This document shows, piece after piece, positions 16,634 to 24,327 of a stretch of DNA of 64,000 nt. This DNA comes from Sphingobacterium oryzagri. Its GTDB lineage: Bacteria > Bacteroidota > Bacteroidia > Sphingobacteriales > Sphingobacteriaceae. How positions within the stretch are numbered: position 1 is the stretch's first letter; each line of letters opens with the position of its first letter. The translations under genes were made by a program, and so were the position numbers. The DNA lies in contig NZ_CP117880.1 in assembly GCF_028736175.1 (NCBI RefSeq), positions 2,232,001-2,296,000 of the forward strand, given 5' to 3'. The notes beneath the pieces were generated by a model. That model worked only from the letters and a program-made list of their open reading frames with translations. It was not told the DNA's origin and did no database searches.

Positions 16634-16984
16634 CTATCCAGCAATGATTTCCTGGCGGTGCTCCGTGCCCCATCGAGCCAGATGCATGATTACATCCTTT
16701 AAACTTTTGCCATAAGGCGTGAGTTCATAACTTACGGTAACAGGTTGAGTACTTAATACCGTGCGTTTGACGAGCTTGTCAGACTCTAATTCTTTAAGTT
16801 CTTTACTCAGCATCTTGTTTGAAATTCCCTCCACGTTCGAAAGTATTTCTGAAAATCTTTGCTGACTACTATAGCACAGAACGGCTATAATGGAAACCTT
16901 CCACTTCCCGCTCAAAACATCCATGGCATCATGCACGGCTCTGATATTTTTTCTGCAATCTCTTTTAAAAGCGTTGTCTTCCAT
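16634..16984 (-). CDS. HxlR family transcriptional regulator
   Basis: A 116-residue winged-helix regulator of the HxlR family. The family pattern is clear: an N-terminal cysteine in DCRKN, then DVLSGKWKVSIIAVLC, RFSEILSNVEGISNKMLSKELKELESDKLVKR, and YELTPYGKSLKDVIMHLARWG. HxlR-type proteins respond to electrophiles or redox stress, often through that N-terminal cysteine, and commonly regulate a divergent oxidoreductase, as here with the nitroreductase gene at 17090. The 105-base gap carries an inverted repeat and repeated GTTAC motifs that could be its operator. Confidence 0.9.
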   Translation of the reverse strand: MEDNAFKRDCRKNIRAVHDAMDVLSGKWKVSIIAVLCYSSQQRFSEILSNVEGISNKMLSKELKELESDKLVKRTVLSTQPVTVSYELTPYGKSLKDVIMHLARWGTEHRQEIIAG

Positions 16985-16989
16985 AAGTT

Positions 16990-17062
16990 ACCTGGTTACT
17001 TTTTTGTTACTGTTACTTTTGTATACCAGGTTACAAAAATAAACAAAATCATGGTAGGTTTG
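16990..17062 (+). promoter_or_regulatory. Likely HxlR operator and nitroreductase promoter
   Basis: ACCTGGT (16990-16996) and its inverse ACCAGGT (17025-17031) lie 35 bp apart. GTTAC occurs four times between 16995 and 17034. A perfect Bacteroidota -7 box TAGGTTTG sits at 17055-17062, so the second arm would overlap the -33 region, consistent with repression. Confidence 0.5.
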
Positions 17063-17089
17063 TAGTCGACAAATTTAAATAAATATGCT

Positions 17090-17785
17090 ATGGCTTTATT
17101 AAATGATCTTAACTGGCGCTACGCCACAAAAAAAATGAATGGAAATGTCGTTTCCGAAGAAAAACTGAACTACATACTGGAGGCTGCTCGCTTGGCTCCA
17201 TCGTCTTCCGGATTGCAGCAGTATAAACTGATCGTAGTCTCCGACAAGGCGCTGTTAGAAAAGATTCAGGTAATCGCTTACAACCAAAGTCAAATTACCG
17301 ACTGTTCGCATTTACTGATCTGGGCTGCCTGGGATAGCTACAGCGAGCATCGTGTGTCCGAGAGGTTTAATGAAATGATGGATGTGCGCGGATTACCGCA
17401 CAACACGATGGATGCTTATAAAAATACGATTATGGATCTTTACGAAAAGGCGGGGCAAGACTGGCAGGCACATCACGCGGCTAAGCAAAGCTATATTTCC
17501 TTTGGAATGGCCATTGCGGCAGCGGCAGAACAAAAGGTCGATGCTACGCCCATGGAAGGGTTTTTGGCCGATAAGCTAGACGAGTTGCTACAGCTTAGCG
17601 GAAGCGGTTATCGAAGTACCGTTATTTTGACACTGGGATATCGTGATGAAACGGGTGATTGGTTGGCAGGTATGAAAAAATTCCGACTTCCTAAGGAACA
17701 ATTTGTGACGGAAGTAACCTTGGCTGATGCTGCGGAGATAACCGAGTCTGTGACAATAGATCTAAATGATTTTAAGCTGAAATAG
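17090..17785 (+). CDS. NAD(P)H-dependent nitroreductase family protein
   Basis: A 231-residue FMN-dependent oxidoreductase of the nitroreductase fold. The N-terminal RYATKKMN and EAARLAPSSSGLQQYKLIVV form the FMN-phosphate site of the NfsB-like group. A C-terminal YRSTVILTLGYRDETGDWL block matches the family region that closes over the flavin. Such enzymes reduce nitroaromatics, quinones or other electrophiles in the cytoplasm. It is divergent from an HxlR regulator and has its own -7 box at 17055, so it is probably induced by the regulator's electrophilic signal. Exact substrate unknown. Confidence 0.88.
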   Translation: MALLNDLNWRYATKKMNGNVVSEEKLNYILEAARLAPSSSGLQQYKLIVVSDKALLEKIQVIAYNQSQITDCSHLLIWAAWDSYSEHRVSERFNEMMDVRGLPHNTMDAYKNTIMDLYEKAGQDWQAHHAAKQSYISFGMAIAAAAEQKVDATPMEGFLADKLDELLQLSGSGYRSTVILTLGYRDETGDWLAGMKKFRLPKEQFVTEVTLADAAEITESVTIDLNDFKLK

Positions 17786-17951
17786 GCGTTTGCGATCAGT
17801 GTTGCCCGGCAGCCTTTAAACAGGGTTTGTTCTTGAAGGATGATGCCCCCGTTTCAACATTGCACTGGCGGCGCTGATCTAACGGTTATTTCTTCAAGGG
17901 ATAGCTCTCCGCTCTCCCTTGAATGCTCCACTCACCGAGGGTTGCATTACG

Positions 17952-18347
17952 CTACCTTCTGTTATCTTCGCTATTTTTACCATTTTTCCGATCGTCTTTC
18001 CAACGAGCTGTCCACTGGTGTAGCGTATCTATAATAGCTAGCAAGGCATAGCCTTTTGGTGTTACCGAATAATGTATTTGAAGTGGAACGGTATCTGTGA
18101 TCGGCAGCTTTGTTATTAATTCTTCGTTTTCAAGGCTGCGGATTCTGGAGGCAAGCATATGTTCGGAAATGCCAGCGAGTTGGTTTAAAATACTGGAAAA
18201 TTGCTTATGCCCTATGGAAATTTCCCACAAAACAGCCATTAGCCATCGCTTGCCTAGGTAAGCTAGCGTATCGTTTACAAGACATTTGTCACTGAGCTGT
18301 TGTTTGTTTGCCGAATTGGTTGATGTTTCCTTAATAAAATGTGACAT
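17952..18347 (-). CDS. HxlR family transcriptional regulator (second)
   Basis: A 131-residue winged-helix regulator. The conserved cysteine is in DKCLVNDTLAYLGKRWLMAVLWEI, followed by HKQFSSILNQLAGISEHMLASRIRSLENEELI and VTPKGYALLAIIDTLHQW, the standard HxlR layout. A charged, Asn-rich tail (about 15 residues) extends beyond the domain. It is only distantly similar to the HxlR protein at 16634, so this is not a recent duplication. It is divergent from the VOC-type gene at 18429, its most likely target. Confidence 0.88.
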   Translation of the reverse strand: MSHFIKETSTNSANKQQLSDKCLVNDTLAYLGKRWLMAVLWEISIGHKQFSSILNQLAGISEHMLASRIRSLENEELITKLPITDTVPLQIHYSVTPKGYALLAIIDTLHQWTARWKDDRKNGKNSEDNRR

Positions 18348-18428
18348 AGGACGACTAATAAAAAAATGAGTTATTGTGAAGCAAAGCCAGTCGGCTTACC
18401 TTTAGGCTCAAATATAAGGAATTAGCAT

Positions 18429-18791
18429 ATGGAAATAAAGACAGTGCTGTTACCGGTAGTAACAGAAAAGTTTGATGAAACGGTCGCATTTTATACGAAA
18501 ATTTCAGGCAAGGCCGTAAGCCTTACAGCTGCCCACGACGGCTACAAATTGAGCTTGGTGGATCGCTTTGTCATCCTCGGTGAGGTGGATGGACCGGAGT
18601 TTCTGAAAATTCCGCGTTTGGTGAATGCCATATTTGTTGTAGACGACTTACATGCTTACTGGGCAATATTAAAGGATCATTGTGCTAAAATAATTGTACC
18701 CGTAAATAGGGTAAGCACTGGAATACGCTTTATTATTCAACAACATGATGGAAAAATAATCGAATATTTGCAGCTTAATGAAACGGCGTAA
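18429..18791 (+). CDS. VOC/glyoxalase-like protein
   Basis: A 120-residue protein with the vicinal-oxygen-chelate fold: an opening strand VLLPVVTEKFDETVAFYTKI, then LVDRFVILGEV, AIFVVDDLHAYWAILKDH, and a closing GIRFIIQQHDGKIIEYLQL. The usual metal ligands of glyoxalase I are not clearly conserved, so it may be a binding or resistance protein rather than a glyoxalase. It is divergent from an HxlR regulator with about 80 bases between them. Fold confident, function open. Confidence 0.75.
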   Translation: MEIKTVLLPVVTEKFDETVAFYTKISGKAVSLTAAHDGYKLSLVDRFVILGEVDGPEFLKIPRLVNAIFVVDDLHAYWAILKDHCAKIIVPVNRVSTGIRFIIQQHDGKIIEYLQLNETA

Positions 18792-19044
18792 TTCAATTTA
18801 GCGGCGTAATAACGCCCAAGGTATATCCTGTGGTTATGCTTTTGTGCATGATCTTTATCGTAAAGCGAAGCGCATATGCTGCGTTACTTTGTATTTAAAT
18901 GGGGCTGTTTTTGTTGATATTATAGTTATTCTATCATAGAATTAAAGAATTTTTGCTACATTTAATACAAAGCTTTTTGTTCAGTATTCCTGTCATCGCA
19001 GCGAAGATCGTTCTGATCGCAGGAATAGCTTCACCTTATTCCGT

Positions 19045-19395
19045 ATGTATTATATGAAACTGTGCCTTATAACGCTTCTCACCGGTTTGATTTTATCACT
19101 ATCCGGTTGTTCATTGTACGGACCCGTTTATTTAGGAGAAAAATATCCGCCCACAAATACGGTCCAAACATTTTATTCCACCAAAGATATCAAACAGCCT
19201 TTTCAAGTAATAGGTCATATGAATGCCTCCACTTCACCAACGGCATCCGGGCAAGCAAGAACGAAACGATCAATCGTTGCGAAAGCAAAAACAATTGGTG
19301 CCGATGCAGTGGTGTTTTCGCAACTCGACAGGCAATCCAACGATAAAACGACGGATGATTTTTCTATCAAAGTCGAGGTCATCAAGTTCGATTGA
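19045..19395 (+). CDS. Small lipoprotein (116 aa)
   Basis: A short lipoprotein with signal peptide KLCLITLLTGLILSLSGC, the lipidated cysteine near residue 22, then a compact domain ending AKTIGADAVVFSQLDRQ and VEVIKFD. The AKTIGADAVV element resembles small envelope proteins of the YbjQ/YdgH type, but I do not assign a family. ATG 19045 or 19054 (three codons later) can start it. It stands alone, followed by 600 bases without a clear gene. Confidence 0.65.
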   Translation: MYYMKLCLITLLTGLILSLSGCSLYGPVYLGEKYPPTNTVQTFYSTKDIKQPFQVIGHMNASTSPTASGQARTKRSIVAKAKTIGADAVVFSQLDRQSNDKTTDDFSIKVEVIKFD

Positions 19396-20020
19396 CCTGC
19401 ACGAGCATAGGGAATATTTCCATGCGCGTTTAGCCGAGTCCAGCCGAGTGTTCATAACAGATTCTGCTCCTATTCTGCCTTCGCTTTTCACGTATTTCAG
19501 CCAGACATCTAAGCGTGATTTATCGTGAAAAAGATGACTATCCCAGCTAATCTCTTTATCGGACACTAGCATTTTACCATCAATTTTACCGCTGGCTTTA
19601 ATCAATAGCGTAGTTGGCTAAAGGCGATGCTCTACGACGAGCCACGTTGCTTACCTGGGATGCCAAATCTAAATCCTTCGGCAGTATGGACTTCGACGAC
19701 GAGCGCAAGCGTAGAACTATCGCCGTTGATCCACGAAAGCCAGTATTTGCATCGTCGCCACGGGCTAATTTGGTTGGACATACATATGTGGGGCTTACCA
19801 TCGACCAAAATGAGTAAAAATGGTTAGTAAAACGGTGTTTTGTATAAAGGCTAAACAAAAGAATGAAGCTAATTTTGTTGTTAACGCAAGCTACGGTATC
19901 CAATGCGCTGCGATCTAAAAAACATAGTGTTCTATCGTGCAAACGACATCGGTTTTTTCGCAATGTGGTTAGCCTTTCGGTAAGTCTGCACGTCATATTA
20001 TAATATTGGATAAAGAATAG
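19396..20020. other. Region with possible decayed minus-strand gene
   Basis: 625 bases with no intact gene. On the minus strand two stretches read like broken protein, WLSWINGDSSTLALVVEVHT around 19650-19760 and IKASGKIDGKMLVSDKEISW around 19550-19605. They are in different frames, separated by stops. This may be a degraded gene of unknown family, or chance. The cupin gene's promoter must lie at the right end. Confidence 0.3.
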
Positions 20021-20515
20021 ATGAGAAAGACCATAATAATGGCTTGGGTAACAGCTGCGATGCTGTTGTTTTCCTGCGCCGATTCAAACGATAAACAAAT
20101 GGAAACAACAAACAACGCATTATTCCCAATCGGGGAAAAGCTCGATAACGGCTATTTTACGGGAGATGCTTTTTTACAGACCCTGCAACAAAAAGACAAA
20201 AACAATGATTTTGCGTTAGGCAGCGTTACGTTTGCACCGGGGGCCAGAACAAATTGGCATGTACATCCTAAAGGACAAGTATTGCTGGTTACGGAAGGTG
20301 AAGGCTGGTATCAGGAAAAGGGAAAGCCCGCGCAGGTAATTAAAAAAGGCGATGTCGTTAATATCCCTGAGGATGTCGAGCACTGGCACGGCGCGTCTGC
20401 CAATAGCAAGATGGTGCATATTGCGATCACCAACTACCGCGGTACGGAAAATGTGACCTGGCTGCAGCCTGTGACCGATGTAGAATATGCCGAGGTAAAC
20501 GCCGCACATGAATGA
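20021..20515 (+). CDS. Cupin-domain lipoprotein
   Basis: A 164-residue exported cupin. The signal peptide ends in a lipobox with the cysteine near residue 19 (LLFSCAD). The cupin core follows: FAPGARTNWHVHPKGQVLLVTEGEGWYQ (metal-binding HxH and Glu) and VVNIPEDVEHWHGASANSKMVHI. It is immediately followed by a double-domain carboxymuconolactone-decarboxylase-like gene. The two families are often paired or fused, and the pair probably acts in the periplasm on a small electrophile or peroxide. Substrate unknown. Confidence 0.85.
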   Translation: MRKTIIMAWVTAAMLLFSCADSNDKQMETTNNALFPIGEKLDNGYFTGDAFLQTLQQKDKNNDFALGSVTFAPGARTNWHVHPKGQVLLVTEGEGWYQEKGKPAQVIKKGDVVNIPEDVEHWHGASANSKMVHIAITNYRGTENVTWLQPVTDVEYAEVNAAHE

Positions 20516-20558
20516 TCAGCTAGTGATCTTTACACATGAAGTTTTATCTATAAAATCG

Positions 20559-21272
20559 ATGAAAACAGCAAACTTTCTACACTTAATCCTACTTTTTGCT
20601 TTACTAATACAGGTTCGTCCCATGCATGCACAAGAAATTAACAGTTTGGATAACAGGCAGCAAAGTCTCGTTACGATAGCGGCACTGACAGCAGTGGGCG
20701 ATATCAAAAATTTGAAAACACAGCTAAATGCAGGTTTAGACGCTGGACTCACCGTTAATGAAATAAAAGAGGCGCTGGTACAATTATATGCTTATTGTGG
20801 TTTTCCGCGTAGCCTTAACGCGATCAATAGCTTTATGCAGGTAACTGAAGAGCGGAAGGCCAGCGGCATAAACGATGCAGAAGGCAAAGAAGCAACGCCA
20901 TTAATAGACCGTTCCGCAGCGTATGAACGCGGGAGGAAAAGGCTCGAGATATTGACGCAAACAGCACAAGCACAACCGGCACCTGGTTTTGGAGAATTTG
21001 CACCACGCATTGATGCGTTTTTAAAAGAACATCTTTTTGCGGATATTTTCGACAGCGATGTGCTGGATTACCAGCAAAGGGAGTTAGTGACCATCTCTGC
21101 CCTGGCGGCAATGACAGGCACGGAAGCACAGTTGCAATCGCATATTGGTATGGGAATGAATACTGGTATCAGCAGGCAGCAACTGATTACGGTGTTTGAT
21201 AGCATTGAAAACGTCATAGGAGACGAGCAGGCCGAAAAAGCGAGGGTCGTTTTAGCAAATTACAAGAAGTAA
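20559..21272 (+). CDS. Carboxymuconolactone decarboxylase-like protein, secreted
   Basis: Two CMD/AhpD-like domains in tandem. The first covers about residues 25-100 (RQQSLVTIAALTAVGD, LTVNEIKEALVQLYAYCGFPRSLNA). The second covers about 155-235 (DYQQRELVTISALAAMTG, GISRQQLITVFD). ATG 20559 gives 237 residues with a signal peptide ending near HAQ; an upstream in-frame ATG at 20508 overlaps the cupin gene and adds 17 residues. The first domain has a lone Cys in YCGFPR rather than the AhpD CxxC pair, so peroxidase activity is doubtful. It is co-transcribed with the cupin gene. Confidence 0.85.
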   Translation: MKTANFLHLILLFALLIQVRPMHAQEINSLDNRQQSLVTIAALTAVGDIKNLKTQLNAGLDAGLTVNEIKEALVQLYAYCGFPRSLNAINSFMQVTEERKASGINDAEGKEATPLIDRSAAYERGRKRLEILTQTAQAQPAPGFGEFAPRIDAFLKEHLFADIFDSDVLDYQQRELVTISALAAMTGTEAQLQSHIGMGMNTGISRQQLITVFDSIENVIGDEQAEKARVVLANYKK

Positions 21273-21345
21273 AACTATCGAAACAACGCCCTGTAAAGAC
21301 CTTGCAAATCCATATTTTTAGTGAGCGAACTTTCGGGGGGTGCCA

Positions 21346-22458
21346 TTAATCGGCCATTTCCCTTGCTTTCATCCGGTCGGCTTCCGCCGATGAAGCGTTG
21401 CCGCTTTTTTCGTAGGCTTCCGCTCGGTATGTCCATGCATCGGCGTCCTCGGGATTTAATTCGATCGCTTGGGTGTAAGCCAAGATAGCAAGGTCGTATT
21501 TTTTCATGTAGAATAAACCCCTGCCACGGTTTCGGTGATATTCGCCGTTGGATGGCTCCAGTGCCACGGCCTTATCAAAATCTTGCAGCGCACGTTCCAG
21601 ATCGCCGCTAAAGACATAAGCTTTTCCACGTTCCCCATAAGTAGCAGCTTGTGTTGTGGGGTCTAGCCCGATGGCCCTGGTAAAGTCGGCAATGGCGGCA
21701 GGATAATCCGCTTTGTAAACGTAAATAGCCGCACGATTAGCAAAATGTTCTGCCACGCCACTGTCCAGTGCAATAACGCGGTTAAAATCTGCTAATGCCC
21801 GATCATACTGCTCGTTCTGCATCATATAAGCCCCCGCGCGCACTTTGTAGGCCTGTATATCGGTCGAATCAAGCTGCACTGCTTTGGTGGCATCTGCTAT
21901 ACTATGATCTATGTTTTGCATAAAAAAGTAAGCCGTAGCACGATTTCGATAAGCACGTTGGTTTGTTGGTTCTATCGATATTATCTTGCTGCAATCATCG
22001 ATCACCTGTTGAAAATAACCCTTATTCATGTAGGCCTCCTGCCGGTTGGTATAGGCCGCCGTCTCGTCAGGAGCGAGCGCTATGGCTTTGGTAAAGTCTG
22101 CGATCGCCAGATCAAATTCTTCCTGTTTACGATAAATCATGCCGCGTATAGTATAGGTTGCTGCGCGCTCGTCGTTATACGCTAAAGATTTGTTTACTGC
22201 CTCGAGCGCGAGGGGGTAGTTTTCCGTAAGCAGATAAGCGTACCCCAATGTGCTGAATGCCGAATCAGAAGGGTGTTTTTGCGCCAACTCCTTAAAATTG
22301 TTGATCGCCCCGGCGTAATCCCCTTTGTTGAACAGATCCGTTCCTGTTTGAAAGCTCCCTGTTTCCTGTTTGGTGTTTTCCAGAGAACGATCTTGTGCTC
22401 GCGCGCAGTAGGCTGTGAAAACTAAGAAGTATAAAAGAAGTTGCGGTAGTTGTTTCAT
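21346..22458 (-). CDS. Secreted tetratricopeptide-repeat protein
   Basis: A 370-residue protein with a signal peptide (cleavage likely after CARAQ) followed by about ten consecutive 34-residue TPR units, from about residue 35 to the end. Typical units read YAGAINNFKELAQKHPSDS and DLAIADFTKAIALAPDETAAYTNR. Such solenoids bind partner proteins in the periplasm or at the outer membrane. It has no additional enzymatic domain. It is divergent from hxlB across about 380 bases. No partner can be inferred from context. Confidence 0.88.
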   Translation of the reverse strand: MKQLPQLLLYFLVFTAYCARAQDRSLENTKQETGSFQTGTDLFNKGDYAGAINNFKELAQKHPSDSAFSTLGYAYLLTENYPLALEAVNKSLAYNDERAATYTIRGMIYRKQEEFDLAIADFTKAIALAPDETAAYTNRQEAYMNKGYFQQVIDDCSKIISIEPTNQRAYRNRATAYFFMQNIDHSIADATKAVQLDSTDIQAYKVRAGAYMMQNEQYDRALADFNRVIALDSGVAEHFANRAAIYVYKADYPAAIADFTRAIGLDPTTQAATYGERGKAYVFSGDLERALQDFDKAVALEPSNGEYHRNRGRGLFYMKKYDLAILAYTQAIELNPEDADAWTYRAEAYEKSGNASSAEADRMKAREMAD

Positions 22459-22732
22459 CTTTTTTATCGTTAACTATCATTTCGATCCAACAATTGGAAA
22501 ATTGACGCGGTATCTTTTTCGCATACCGCCTTGGTAATCCACGAACAGTGGCATGTAATTCTTTTTTAACGACACGCTTACGCTTGTCGGAGCGGCATTG
22601 CACCAGGTACTCAACAAATTGTTTGCCAGTTTAGTTGACTGCCTTAAGAAATATGGATGAACGAGAAAACGCGTTTGTCTTTGTTTTTTAAGAATTGTAA
22701 GCTATAAACTAGGTCACTGCCTCAGGTCGCAA

Positions 22733-22763
22733 ATGTATAACAGACAGATTCAGATGTATAACA
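22733..22763 (+). promoter_or_regulatory. 21-bp-spaced direct repeats upstream of hxlB
   Basis: ATGTATAACA occurs at 22733-22742 and again at 22754-22763, exactly 21 bp apart (two helical turns). The downstream copy falls where the -33 element should be. This is the spacing typical of AraC-family tandem sites. Confidence 0.45.
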
Positions 22764-22783
22764 AGCCAGGCCCATAGCTGCGC

Positions 22784-22791
22784 TACTTTTG
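22784..22791 (+). promoter_or_regulatory. hxlB -7 promoter box
   Basis: TACTTTTG matches the Bacteroidota -7 consensus TAnnTTTG exactly, 47 bases before the hxlB start. A clear -33 TTTG is missing, which suggests activation by a bound regulator. Confidence 0.5.
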
Positions 22792-22838
22792 TAAAAGAAA
22801 AGTAAGCAGGTTTTTTACGATCAGAACAACAGTTAAGC

Positions 22839-23405
22839 ATGGAAAATAAAACGAACACGACGGAATACCTCGAATTAATCTTAGCAGAACAACAGGCGCT
22901 TGCTGGGCTCATAGATGCTGATGTATTAGCGGCTTTTGAAAGCGAACTGCAAGGCGCAAAAAGACTGTTCTTTGCCGGAGCGGGCCGCACCGGACTCGCG
23001 TTAAAAATGGCAGCGATGCGTTTCATGCATCTTGGTTTTGTGGTGCACGTGGTCGGCGAGACAACGACGCCAGCCATACTGGAAGGCGATGTTTTGATCG
23101 TTGGCTCCGGTTCCGGAACCACCGCTACGCTTGTTGCTGCCGCAGAAAAGGCCAAGCAACAAGAGGCGCGACTTGTAGCGATCACGGCCGATCCAAAAAG
23201 CAAGCTGGCACAACTTGCTGACCAGTGTTTGCTGCTACCCGCTGCGGTAAAGACCGATTTCGGCACAGGCAATTCTCAGCAATATGCCGGAAGTCTCTTT
23301 GAGCAGGCGGTACTCATCGTTTTAGATGCGGTTTTTATGTCCGTATGGAAAGCCTCCGGACTTACCAAAGAAGAGCTGTGGCCCAAACATGCCAATCTAG
23401 AATAA
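22839..23405 (+). CDS. hxlB: 6-phospho-3-hexuloisomerase
   Basis: Converts hexulose-6-phosphate to fructose-6-phosphate in the ribulose monophosphate pathway for formaldehyde fixation. The 188-residue length and SIS-domain pattern fit the family: RLFFAGAGRTGLALKMAAMRFMHLG, then LIVGSGSGTTATLVAAAEKA, LVAITADPKSKLAQLAD, and the PHI-type C-terminus FGTGNSQQYAGSLFEQAVLI. It is followed 36 bases later by the hexulose-phosphate synthase gene. Two direct repeats and a -7 box lie upstream. Confidence 0.92.
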   Translation: MENKTNTTEYLELILAEQQALAGLIDADVLAAFESELQGAKRLFFAGAGRTGLALKMAAMRFMHLGFVVHVVGETTTPAILEGDVLIVGSGSGTTATLVAAAEKAKQQEARLVAITADPKSKLAQLADQCLLLPAAVKTDFGTGNSQQYAGSLFEQAVLIVLDAVFMSVWKASGLTKEELWPKHANLE

Positions 23406-23441
23406 TAACAAACATACATTCGTAAACATCAAATTTTTATT

Positions 23442-24071
23442 ATGGCAAAATTACAAGTTGCAATCGACCTATTAACAACAGAAGCCGCTTTAGCACTAGC
23501 AGGCAAAGTAGCACCTTACGTAGATATTATCGAACTCGGCACACCATTAATCAAAGCCGAGGGAATAAGCGTAATTACAGCTATGAAAAGTGCTCATCCA
23601 GACAAGTTGGTTTTTGCAGACATGAAAACGCCAGATGCCGGCGCATTAGAAGCGGAGATCGCATTCAATGCAGGCGCAGACCTTATTACCGTGATGGGCG
23701 CTGTAGATGACGCGACAATCAAAGGCGCTATCGAAACCGCAAAAAAATTGGGCAAGCAAGTGGTGGTAGATACCATCGGTGTTAAAGACCGTGTACAGCG
23801 CGCAAAAGAAGTCACTGCATTTGGTGTGGCATTTGTTGAGTTGCATGCCGGACTTGATGAGCAAGCTTTGCCGGGCTATTCGGTACAAACATTGATCAAC
23901 GAAGGAAAAGAAGCACAAGTGCCATTTTCTGTCGCTGGTGGTGTAAACTTACATACCATTAAAGATGTGGTTGCTGCTGGTGCACAAGTTGTGGTTGCCG
24001 GTGCTGCAATTTATGGCGCTGAAGATCCTGCTGCTGCGGCAAAAGCTTTGAAAGCGGCTATCGAAGCGTAA
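23442..24071 (+). CDS. hxlA: 3-hexulose-6-phosphate synthase
   Basis: Aldol-condenses formaldehyde with ribulose-5-phosphate to give hexulose-6-phosphate. The 209-residue TIM barrel is related to orotidine-5-phosphate decarboxylase: AIDLLTTEAALALA, IELGTPLIKAEG, the catalytic stretch VFADMKTPDAGALEAE, VVVDTIGVKD, FVELHAGLDEQ, and the phosphate-binding VAGGVN plus VVAGAAIYGA near the end. It follows hxlB directly, and an intrinsic terminator follows it at 24100-24137. With gnd and zwf downstream it can run a dissimilatory cycle. Confidence 0.93.
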   Translation: MAKLQVAIDLLTTEAALALAGKVAPYVDIIELGTPLIKAEGISVITAMKSAHPDKLVFADMKTPDAGALEAEIAFNAGADLITVMGAVDDATIKGAIETAKKLGKQVVVDTIGVKDRVQRAKEVTAFGVAFVELHAGLDEQALPGYSVQTLINEGKEAQVPFSVAGGVNLHTIKDVVAAGAQVVVAGAAIYGAEDPAAAAKALKAAIEA

Positions 24072-24099
24072 TCACGCGGGCGAAAGCATCGATTATACA

Positions 24100-24137
24100 G
24101 TCTCCTCGCCAAGGCGCGAGGAGACTTGATCGTTTTT
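24100..24137 (+). terminator. Terminator after hxlA
   Basis: A 9-bp perfect stem (24100-24108 with 24117-24125), followed after a short gap by TTTTT. It probably ends the hxlBA transcript, so gnd would need its own promoter in 24140-24327. Confidence 0.55.
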
Positions 24138-24327
24138 ACGCTTCTATTTTCCCCGCAGGGTCAAAGCGGCCTATCTTGGTGTAGCACTAGAGCATTGGCA
24201 GCAGCTGGTCTAGATATTTGGCATTTCTACGACAATCCGCGTACTTTTTATCTTTCAAGGCATAAATAAAAGTGGTAAATTTCGACGCGAATTAAAAAGT
24301 GTATAAAACTATTATTTTCAGATAAAA

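Noticed and set aside
16634..18347. The two HxlR genes as a recent duplication
   Set aside because: Their sequences differ throughout and each has its own divergent partner; only the family pattern is shared.
20508..20558. Upstream start of the CMD-like gene
   Set aside because: It would overlap the cupin gene and place 17 residues before a perfect signal peptide; ATG 20559 is better.
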